From: Bordetella parapertussis
GTDB lineage: Bacteria; Pseudomonadota; Gammaproteobacteria; Burkholderiales; Burkholderiaceae_B
Direction: 5' to 3'
Assembly (NCBI GenBank): GCA_945882005.1
Contig: CAMCWG010000063.1
Span: 1 to 11,825, forward strand
Length of the DNA: 11,825 nt
Shown piece after piece: positions 5,753-11,825 of the stretch. The notes under the pieces were generated by a model that had not been told where the DNA came from, did no database searches, and was given only the letters and a program-made list of their open reading frames with translations. Position 1 is the stretch's first letter, and every line of letters begins with the position of its first letter. Position numbers and translations under genes: made by a program.

Positions 5753-5775
5753 GAACCGGACACTCCAACCGGTTC
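5753..5775. other. Inverted repeat between the VWA and M16 genes
   Basis: GAACCGG (5753-5759) and CCGGTTC (5769-5775) form 7-bp perfect arms around nine bases, in the 55-bp gap before the M16 peptidase gene. The right arm overlaps the self-palindrome AACCGGTT (5767-5774). No T-tract follows, so it is not a standard terminator. It could be an operator or an mRNA hairpin that adjusts read-through or translation of the peptidase. Confidence 0.35.
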
Positions 5776-5798
5776 CAGTCCCTCTCAGGAATGCCCGT

Positions 5799-8549
5799 AT
5801 GTTGCACCTATTTGGCGCTCTAAAAAATATTTTAGCTGGCGTGACGCTAGTTCTCTTCAGCACGCATGGCTGGGCGTTTAGCCCACCTGCAGGCGTCACT
5901 GCGATGCAGTCTGTGGAAGGCGTGACCGAATACCGCTTGAATGCGAATGGCCTCAGAGTCCTGCTCGCACCGGACGACTCAAAACCCAGCACCACAGTCA
6001 ATATGACTTACTTGGTTGGATCTCGTCACGAGAACTATGGCGAAACAGGCATGGCGCATTTGCTGGAGCACATGTTGTTCAAGGGCACCCCAACCATGCC
6101 GAATGCTCTGAGTGAGTTCTCTAAACGCGGCTTGCAAGCGAACGGTACGACTTCGGTAGACCGCACAAACTATTACGCAAGCTTCTCGACAAACCCACAA
6201 ACACTAGCTTGGTATTTGTCTTGGCAGGCTGACGTGATGATTAACGCAAGTATCAAACGTGAAGACCTCGACACAGAAATGACCGTCGTACGCAATGAGA
6301 TGGAGAATGGTGAGAACAACGCGTTCAGGATCCTGATGCAGCGGATGCTCGGGGCCTCATATGATTGGCATAACTATGGAAAGTCGACCATCGGCGCGCG
6401 TTCAGATGTTGAAAACGTCGATATCCCCAAACTACGAGAGTTTTATAAAACCTATTACCAACCTGATAATGCGGTGCTGGTCATTGCCGGAAAGTTCGAT
6501 CCCGAAACTGCCTTAAAGGACGTTGTGCAGTCTTTCGGAAAGATCCCCAAGCCCACACGCAAACTTCCCCCTGAATACACAATTGAGTCTGCTCAGGACG
6601 GCGAGCGTCGCGTGACCTTACGCCGAACAGGAGGCTCACCACTTGTGGCTGCGATGTATCACGTCCCATCCGCCGCAACCAAAGACTTTGCTGCGCTGGA
6701 TCTCGCCAGCATGATTATCGGTGACACGCCGTCTGGCCGTCTTTACAAGGCTCTGGTAGTGAACAAACTTGCAGCAGGCGTCTTCGCTTTCACGATGGAT
6801 CGTACTGCTCCAGGTAGCGTGATATTTGGTGCGAGCCTTCAAGCTGATATGAATCAAACCCAAGCACTAGACACGCTGACCGCGACGCTTGAGAGTATCG
6901 CTAAACACCCGTTCACAAACGAGGAGCTTGATCGCGTGCGCAATCAGTGGCTCAAAGCGTGGGACCAGGGCTTTAGCGACCCACAAAAAATAAGTGCGGC
7001 ATTGACTGAGGCTATCGCACTAGGAGACTGGCGCTTATTTTTTGTCAGCCGTGACCGCATTCGTGCCGCAACTCTCGCTGATGTGCAAAAGGCTGCCGAA
7101 CGCTATCTCGTCCAAGCCAATCGCACTGAGGGTGTATACATCCCCACGGATAAGCCACTACGCACTCCACAGTTCACCAAGCCCAATTTGCAAGAAGAGT
7201 TGAGAGGCTACACCGGGGATGCCGGTCTTAAGCAGGCCTCAGCATTCGACCCAGACCCCAGCAATATCGACGCGCGTACCCAACGTAAAACAGTACCTCT
7301 CATGAACGGTAAGCTGCAACTCGCGCTCCTGCCAAAAGAGTCCCGTGGCGACCGCGTGAATGTGGCCATTCAAATGCAGTTTGGTGACGTTGAGTCACTC
7401 AAGGGTCAACGCTCGAATACGATCGCTGTGGCCGAGCTGCTTTTAAAAGGAACGCCAACGCAAACACGCCAACAAATCAGTGATCGTATCGACGCGCTGG
7501 GTGGCCAAGTAGGTGTATCGGGTGCGGGCGGCGGTCTTGTCATACAGCTGTCAACAACAGCCAAGCATATCGATGAACTCACGAGTTATGTGCTGGACGT
7601 TGTGCAACAGGCCAACTTCGCTCAAGAGCAGCTCGACGAATATGTGAACAAAACAACGGCAAGTATTAAAAGCTCCATGACTGAGCCTAACGCTATCGCT
7701 TCGCGCATGCTCGCGCGCCACGGCAGCCCTTGGCCCAAGGACGATATTCGTTACACACCGACGTTCGAAGAATCGTTAACTGCTCTAGCCGAGCTAAAAC
7801 GCGAGCAGTTGGTCGCATACCAGCAGAAATTTTTTGGTGTGTCGCAAACATCAGCTTCAGCGGTCGGCGCCTTCGATGCAGCGAAGCTGGAGCAGACGCT
7901 TGCGAATGCGCTGAACAAATGGAATGCAGGTGCGCCATACAAGAGAACACCCGACCCCTACCGCGATATCAAGCCAGCGCAAATGCAGGCCGATACACCC
8001 GACAAGGCAAATGCGTTCTATATCGCCAGCAGCACACTGAAGCTGCAAGATATAGACCCCGACTACACCGCGCTGTCGCTCGCAAACTTTATGCTAGGCG
8101 GGTCCGAGACATCTCGGCTTTGGATGCGTATCCGCGAGAAGGATGGTCTCTCTTATAACGTGCGCACACGTTTAAATGTCTCGTCCTTTGAGCAAAGCGG
8201 CACATGGTCAGTCTATGCAATTTTTGCACCGGAAAACAGGCAGCGTATTGAAGCAGGAATTCGTGAAGAATTTGATCGTGCCTTGAAGGACGGCTTTAGC
8301 GAGACTGAGGTGAAAGAAGCAATCGCCGCCTTGTTGAACTATCGCAAACTCTCGCGTGCACAAGATGCCAATCTGGTGAGTGGATGGATAACGTATATGG
8401 ATACCGGCCGCGACTTCAAATGGTCGGCCGAGTCCGATAAGAAAGTTGCCGCACTGACTGTTGAGCAAGTCAATGCAGCCTTACGCAAGTATCTGCAGCC
8501 GCAGAGTTTTAGCAGCGTCGCCGCCGGAGACTTTTCTAAAAAGAAATAG
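5799..8549 (+). CDS. Secreted M16 family zinc peptidase, two-domain (pitrilysin/PqqL-like)
   Basis: A 916-residue zinc peptidase of the M16 (pitrilysin) family, probably periplasmic. A signal peptide is visible at 1-26 (K9, hydrophobic 11-20, cleavage near GWA). The N-terminal half is catalytic: the inverted zinc motif HLLEH (87-91; zinc ligands H87 and H91, catalytic E90) and the third ligand E167 in VVRNEMENGEN, 76 residues on, as the family requires. The C-terminal half repeats the fold but has lost the motif (AVAELLLKGT where HLLEHMLFKGT stands in the first half) and keeps the arginine/tyrosine signature in MRIREKDGLSYNVR near 775-790. Both halves are in one chain, so it can form the closed peptide chamber alone. 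AGGA at 5787-5790, eight bases upstream, supports the start. It lies 55 bp after the VWA gene, possibly in the same transcript. Substrates are probably short peptides or unfolded fragments, but none is shown by context. Confidence 0.93.
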   Translation: MLHLFGALKNILAGVTLVLFSTHGWAFSPPAGVTAMQSVEGVTEYRLNANGLRVLLAPDDSKPSTTVNMTYLVGSRHENYGETGMAHLLEHMLFKGTPTMPNALSEFSKRGLQANGTTSVDRTNYYASFSTNPQTLAWYLSWQADVMINASIKREDLDTEMTVVRNEMENGENNAFRILMQRMLGASYDWHNYGKSTIGARSDVENVDIPKLREFYKTYYQPDNAVLVIAGKFDPETALKDVVQSFGKIPKPTRKLPPEYTIESAQDGERRVTLRRTGGSPLVAAMYHVPSAATKDFAALDLASMIIGDTPSGRLYKALVVNKLAAGVFAFTMDRTAPGSVIFGASLQADMNQTQALDTLTATLESIAKHPFTNEELDRVRNQWLKAWDQGFSDPQKISAALTEAIALGDWRLFFVSRDRIRAATLADVQKAAERYLVQANRTEGVYIPTDKPLRTPQFTKPNLQEELRGYTGDAGLKQASAFDPDPSNIDARTQRKTVPLMNGKLQLALLPKESRGDRVNVAIQMQFGDVESLKGQRSNTIAVAELLLKGTPTQTRQQISDRIDALGGQVGVSGAGGGLVIQLSTTAKHIDELTSYVLDVVQQANFAQEQLDEYVNKTTASIKSSMTEPNAIASRMLARHGSPWPKDDIRYTPTFEESLTALAELKREQLVAYQQKFFGVSQTSASAVGAFDAAKLEQTLANALNKWNAGAPYKRTPDPYRDIKPAQMQADTPDKANAFYIASSTLKLQDIDPDYTALSLANFMLGGSETSRLWMRIREKDGLSYNVRTRLNVSSFEQSGTWSVYAIFAPENRQRIEAGIREEFDRALKDGFSETEVKEAIAALLNYRKLSRAQDANLVSGWITYMDTGRDFKWSAESDKKVAALTVEQVNAALRKYLQPQSFSSVAAGDFSKKK

Positions 8550-8571
8550 CACTGGACGTCGGTATGAAAAG

Positions 8572-8607
8572 AAAAAGCCATCTCAGTATTTTTGAGATGG
8601 CTTTTTT
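8572..8607. terminator. Bidirectional intrinsic terminator between M16 gene and dnaJ
   Basis: GCCATCTCA (8577-8585) pairs perfectly with TGAGATGGC (8593-8601) across a seven-base loop. Five A bases precede the stem (8572-8576) and six T bases follow it (8602-8607), so either strand gives a stem followed by a U-tract. It ends the rightward M16 transcript and the leftward dnaK-dnaJ transcript, and lies 23 bases after the peptidase stop. Confidence 0.93.
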
Positions 8608-8638
8608 ACGCGTAGTGACTAGATAAACGCAGAGCCCG

Positions 8639-9763
8639 TTAAGAGAAGAACTCCTTTACACGGTCCGTCCAGGATTTGCTTTGTGGGGAGTGGCGCTCAC
8701 CGCCCTCTCCGAGCGACGCTTCGAACTGTCGCAGGATTGTCTTCTGCGCGTCGTTAAGTTTGACGGGCGTTTCCACCACAACATGGCAATACAGATCGCC
8801 AGGGTAGGCACCACGCACACCCTTGATGCCCTTACCACGCAAACGGAACGTCTTGCCCGACTGCGTACCTTCTGGAATTGAAATCTCAGCCTTTCCACTC
8901 AACGTCGGGACCTGAATATCACCGCCTAACGCGGCGGTTGTGAAAGGAATCGTCAACTCACAATGCAAATCGTCGTTGTCGCGCTGAAAGATCTTGTGTT
9001 GCTTGATGTGGATCTCAACAAACAGGTCACCAGAGGGCCCACCATTAATGCCAGGCTCACCATTACCTGAGGAGCGAATGCGCATGCCCTCATCAATACC
9101 AGCGGGGATCTTGACCTGCAGCGTCTTGTTACGACGTGTGCGACCAACGCCATCACAAGACACGCAAGGATCCGTGATTTCTTTCCCGCTCCCATGACAT
9201 GTGGGGCATGTCTGCTGCACGCTAAAGAATCCCTGCTGCATACGCACGGCACCTGAGCCACCGCAGGTACGGCAAGTCTTCGGCGAAGTACCCGGCTTAG
9301 AGCCACTACCTTTGCATACCTCGCAGTTTTCCCAGCTTGGCACACGAATTTCGGTATCAAAGCCCGCGGCCGCCTGCTCAAGCGTGATTTCCATCGAATA
9401 CTTCAGATCAGCGCCGCGATAGACCTGAGGCCCACCGCCACCACGCTGACGCGCACCACCGAAGATCTCTCCGAAGATGTCGCCAAAGGCATCGCCAAAG
9501 CCTGCGCCGCCCGCGCCACCCATACCGGCCGCATTCGGGTCTACCCCCGCGTGTCCGTATCGGTCATAGGCCGCACGCTTGTTTTCATCGGAGAGAATTT
9601 CATAAGCCTCTTTCGCTTGTTTGAATTTCTCCTCGGCTTCCTTGCTATCGGGATTACGGTCGGGATGGTATTTCATCGCCAGCTTGCGATAGGCCTTCTT
9701 CAGGTCATCATCCGAAGCGTTTTTGGGAACCCCAAGGGTTTCGTAGAAGTCGCGTTTTGCCAT
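8639..9763 (-). CDS. dnaJ: Chaperone protein DnaJ (Hsp40)
   Basis: Type I Hsp40 co-chaperone, 374 residues, the usual length. It binds unfolded proteins in the cytoplasm, hands them to DnaK and stimulates DnaK ATP hydrolysis. The J domain (about 5-70) has the essential HPD at 33-35. A glycine/phenylalanine-rich linker follows (about 78-115, with [14 protein letters not shown]). The zinc-binding domain holds four CxxCxGxG repeats, starting at C147, C164, C186 and C200, so all eight cysteines are present. The fourth reads CVSCDGVG. The substrate-binding and dimer region follows, with [16 protein letters not shown] near the end. It lies 89 bp after dnaK in the same direction, with a strong hairpin in the gap, so its level may be set below that of DnaK. 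Only a weak ribosome site precedes the ATG. No truncation or odd residue is seen. Confidence 0.98.
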   Translation of the reverse strand: MAKRDFYETLGVPKNASDDDLKKAYRKLAMKYHPDRNPDSKEAEEKFKQAKEAYEILSDENKRAAYDRYGHAGVDPNAAGMGGAGGAGFGDAFGDIFGEIFGGARQRGGGGPQVYRGADLKYSMEITLEQAAAGFDTEIRVPSWENCEVCKGSGSKPGTSPKTCRTCGGSGAVRMQQGFFSVQQTCPTCHGSGKEITDPCVSCDGVGRTRRNKTLQVKIPAGIDEGMRIRSSGNGEPGINGGPSGDLFVEIHIKQHKIFQRDNDDLHCELTIPFTTAALGGDIQVPTLSGKAEISIPEGTQSGKTFRLRGKGIKGVRGAYPGDLYCHVVVETPVKLNDAQKTILRQFEASLGEGGERHSPQSKSWTDRVKEFFS

Positions 9764-9785
9764 GCTCTCAGGCTCGTAAAAGGTG

Positions 9786-9829
9786 AAACAGAAAAAGCTT
9801 GCCCGGGATGCTCTAAAAGAGTCCCGGGC
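9786..9829 (-). terminator. Hairpin with T-tract between dnaK and dnaJ (partial terminator or mRNA processing site)
   Basis: On the transcribed minus strand, GCCCGGGA (9829-9822) pairs perfectly with TCCCGGGC (9808-9801). An inner AGAG/CTCT stem (9818-9821 with 9811-9814) has a three-base loop, and a two-base bulge separates the stems. After a four-base gap (AAGC) comes TTTTT. The shape is that of an intrinsic terminator with a slightly displaced U-tract, 24 bases after the dnaK stop. dnaJ has no other obvious promoter, so read-through must be partial. The hairpin probably sets the DnaK:DnaJ ratio or stabilises the dnaK message. Confidence 0.7.
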
Positions 9830-9852
9830 GGTTGCTACTGTGGTCTAAGCGA

Positions 9853-11793
9853 TCACTTCTGGTCGCGTTTAACTTCTTTAAACTCGGCATCGACAACGTT
9901 GTCATCTGCCGGTTTGGCTGAACCTGCCTCAGCACCAGGCGCGCCACCCGCTGCAGCTTGCGCTGCCTGAGCATCGGCATACATCTTCTCGCCAAGTTTT
10001 TGTGACGCCGTGGAAAGCGCTTCGACTTTGGCATCAATTGCAGCCTTGTCGGCGCCGCTCTTCAGGGCTTCCTCAACTTCAGCGATAGCCGCTTCAATTG
10101 CTGTTTTTTCAGCAGCTTCAAGTTTGTCGCCGTATTCTGTCAACGACTTACGTGTCGCGTGGACCAAGCCATCAGCACTGTTGCGCGCCAAAGCAAGTTC
10201 CGCCATACGGTGATCTTCCTCAGCGTTTGCCTCGGCATCCTTCACCATGCGCTGAATTTCTTCTTCAGTCAGACCAGAGTTTGCCTTGATGGTGATCTTG
10301 TTCTCTTTGCCTGTGCCTTTATCTTTGGCAGAGACGTGAACAATACCGTTCGCATCAATATCAAACGTCACTTCAATTTGCGGCGTACCACGTGGTGAGG
10401 GTGGGATGCCTTCAAGATTGAACTCACCGAGCGTCTTGTTGCCTGCAGCGATTTCTCGCTCGCCCTGGAACACTTTAATGGTCACGGCCGGCTGATTATC
10501 ATCCGCCGTCGAAAACACTTGCGAGTGCCGAGTCGGAATGGTCGTGTTCTTAGTGATCATCTTGGTCATCACGCCACCAAGCGTTTCAATACCAAGCGAC
10601 AACGGCGTCACGTCAAGCAACAACACGTCTTTACGATCACCAGACAACACCGAGCCTTGGATCGCAGCACCAGCAGCAACCGCTTCGTCAGGGTTCACGT
10701 CTTTACGTGGATCGCGACCAAAGAACTCTTTGACCTTCTCTTGCACCTTAGGCATGCGGGTCATACCGCCGACCAGAATCACGTCGTCGATTTCGCCAAC
10801 TTTCACGCCTGCATCTTTAATCGCGATGCGGCAAGGTTCGATGGTGCGAGCGATGAGCTCCTCAACCAACGACTCAAGCTTGGCGCGCGTCATCTTCAGG
10901 TTCAAGTGCTTAGGACCAGAGGCATCAGCAGTGATGTAGGGCAAATTGATTTCAGTTTGCTGACTTGATGACAGCTCAATCTTGGCCTTTTCAGCAGCTT
11001 CTTTCAAGCGCTGCAATGCCAAGACGTCTTTACCCAAGTCAACGCCCTGCTCTTTCTTGAACTCAGCAATCACGTATTCGATGATGCGTTGGTCGAAGTC
11101 TTCTCCGCCCAGGAACGTGTCACCGTTGGTCGACAACACTTCAAACTGTTTTTCACCGTCAACGTCTGCGATTTCGATGATTGAGATATCAAACGTACCA
11201 CCGCCCAAGTCGAACACAGCAATCTTGCGATCGCCTTTTTCTGACTTATCCATCCCGAAGGCTAGCGCAGCTGCAGTTGGCTCGTTGATGATCCGCTTGA
11301 CGTCCAGACCAGCAATACGGCCTGCATCTTTCGTCGCTTGACGCTGACTGTCGTTGAAGTACGCAGGCACAGTAATGACGGCCTCGGTCACTTCTTCGCC
11401 CAAGAAATCTTCAGCGGTTTTTTTCATCTTGCGCAAAACGTCTGCGGCAACCTGCGAAGGTGCGAGCTTTTTGTTTTGTGCTTCAACCCATGCATCACCG
11501 TTATCGGCCTTGACGATTTTGTAAGGCATCAAGTGGATGTCTTTCTGCACGGCGTCTTCCGTAAACTTACGTCCAATCAGGCGCTTAACGGCATACAGTG
11601 TGTTGGTAGGATTAGTCACTGCCTGACGCTTTGCGGGCGCACCAACCAGCGTCTCACCGTCTTCCATGTAGGCAACGATTGAGGGGGTCGTGCGAGCGCC
11701 TTCTGCGTTCTCGAGAATTTTGACCTGACCGCCATCCATGACGGCGACACAACTGTTGGTGGTGCCAAGGTCGATACCGATAATCTTGCTCAT
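9853..11793 (-). CDS. dnaK: Chaperone protein DnaK (Hsp70)
   Basis: The main Hsp70 chaperone, 646 residues, complete. It binds exposed hydrophobic stretches of proteins in an ATP-driven cycle with DnaJ and GrpE. The nucleotide-binding domain (1-about 385) begins with [13 protein letters not shown] (6-18) and contains the catalytic lysine K70, the [12 protein letters not shown] stretch (169-180), DLGGGTFD (195-202) with T200 at the known phosphorylation position, and [10 protein letters not shown] (341-350). The interdomain linker DVLLLD (389-394) is intact. The substrate-binding domain and lid follow. The tail is alanine/glycine-rich and ends [12 protein letters not shown], the normal bacterial form. 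AAAGGT (11802-11807), eight bases before the ATG, is a good ribosome site. CCCTATTC at the window edge resembles a heat-shock sigma-32 -10 element (six of eight), but its -35 would be outside. dnaJ follows; grpE, if adjacent, would be beyond the right edge. Confidence 0.99.
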   Translation of the reverse strand: MSKIIGIDLGTTNSCVAVMDGGQVKILENAEGARTTPSIVAYMEDGETLVGAPAKRQAVTNPTNTLYAVKRLIGRKFTEDAVQKDIHLMPYKIVKADNGDAWVEAQNKKLAPSQVAADVLRKMKKTAEDFLGEEVTEAVITVPAYFNDSQRQATKDAGRIAGLDVKRIINEPTAAALAFGMDKSEKGDRKIAVFDLGGGTFDISIIEIADVDGEKQFEVLSTNGDTFLGGEDFDQRIIEYVIAEFKKEQGVDLGKDVLALQRLKEAAEKAKIELSSSQQTEINLPYITADASGPKHLNLKMTRAKLESLVEELIARTIEPCRIAIKDAGVKVGEIDDVILVGGMTRMPKVQEKVKEFFGRDPRKDVNPDEAVAAGAAIQGSVLSGDRKDVLLLDVTPLSLGIETLGGVMTKMITKNTTIPTRHSQVFSTADDNQPAVTIKVFQGEREIAAGNKTLGEFNLEGIPPSPRGTPQIEVTFDIDANGIVHVSAKDKGTGKENKITIKANSGLTEEEIQRMVKDAEANAEEDHRMAELALARNSADGLVHATRKSLTEYGDKLEAAEKTAIEAAIAEVEEALKSGADKAAIDAKVEALSTASQKLGEKMYADAQAAQAAAGGAPGAEAGSAKPADDNVVDAEFKEVKRDQK

Positions 11794-11825
11794 GGTGAAT
11801 TACCTTTAAAGAAATCAGAATAGGG

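Noticed and set aside
7420..7455. Possible inactivating mutation in the M16 protein, whose second domain lacks HxxEH
   Set aside because: Loss of the motif in the C-terminal half is normal for two-domain M16 enzymes. The N-terminal half keeps all zinc and catalytic residues.
7730..8158. Plus-strand 142-codon frame inside the M16 peptidase gene
   Set aside because: It is an alternative frame of a clearly conserved gene; the product is rich in Arg, Cys and Ala with no domain pattern.
8953..9381. 142-codon minus-strand frame inside dnaJ
   Set aside because: It is a frame-shifted reading of the dnaJ zinc-finger region. The true frame holds all four CxxCxGxG repeats.
1..11825. Mobile element, CRISPR array, tRNA or horizontally acquired island
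   Set aside because: I saw no transposase, integrase, regular repeats, cloverleaf or sharp change in composition. All genes look like stable chromosomal ones.

Overview
The window looks like a chromosomal housekeeping stretch from a betaproteobacterium, most likely order Burkholderiales and perhaps an Alcaligenaceae-like lineage of moderate GC. This rests on the gene types and their order: a DUF4212 plus large-subunit sodium/solute symporter pair, DUF1841, two small c-type cytochromes, MoxR with a CoxE-like VWA protein, and dnaK-dnaJ. The genus cannot be fixed from the sequence alone. I see no insertion sequence, phage gene, tRNA, rRNA or CRISPR array.

Layout from left to right. (1) 1-1486, minus strand: a two-gene symporter operon. 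The small membrane subunit (DUF4212) is followed, with a one-base stop/start overlap, by an ActP-like large subunit that runs off the left edge. (2) 1487-1775: a 289-bp divergent intergenic region holding one large stem-loop and a short perfect palindrome. (3) 1776-2204, plus strand: a DUF1841 protein, whose stop codon lies in a hairpin shared with the convergent cytochrome genes. (4) 2223-2936, minus strand: two tandem monohaem periplasmic cytochromes c. (5) 3074-5743, plus strand: a tight MoxR AAA+ ATPase / GNAT acetyltransferase / VWA operon, with a 2-base gap and then an 11-base overlap. (6) 5799-8549, plus strand: a secreted two-domain M16 zinc peptidase ending at a strong bidirectional terminator. 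(7) 8639-11793, minus strand: dnaJ and dnaK, transcribed dnaK first, with a GC-rich hairpin between them. The right edge cuts just upstream of dnaK.

Functional reading. The symporter pair probably imports a small organic acid such as acetate. The cytochromes probably carry electrons in the periplasm. MoxR and the VWA protein form the kind of ATPase/adaptor pair that remodels or matures target proteins, and the acetyltransferase is locked into the same transcript. DnaK and DnaJ form the Hsp70 chaperone system. The least explained part is the MoxR-GNAT-VWA module beside the cytochrome genes. The other candidate oddities are a ~130-residue soluble insert in the symporter, the variant MIDAS motif of the VWA protein, and several intergenic stem-loops. 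None of this amounts to clear evidence for a wholly new system.
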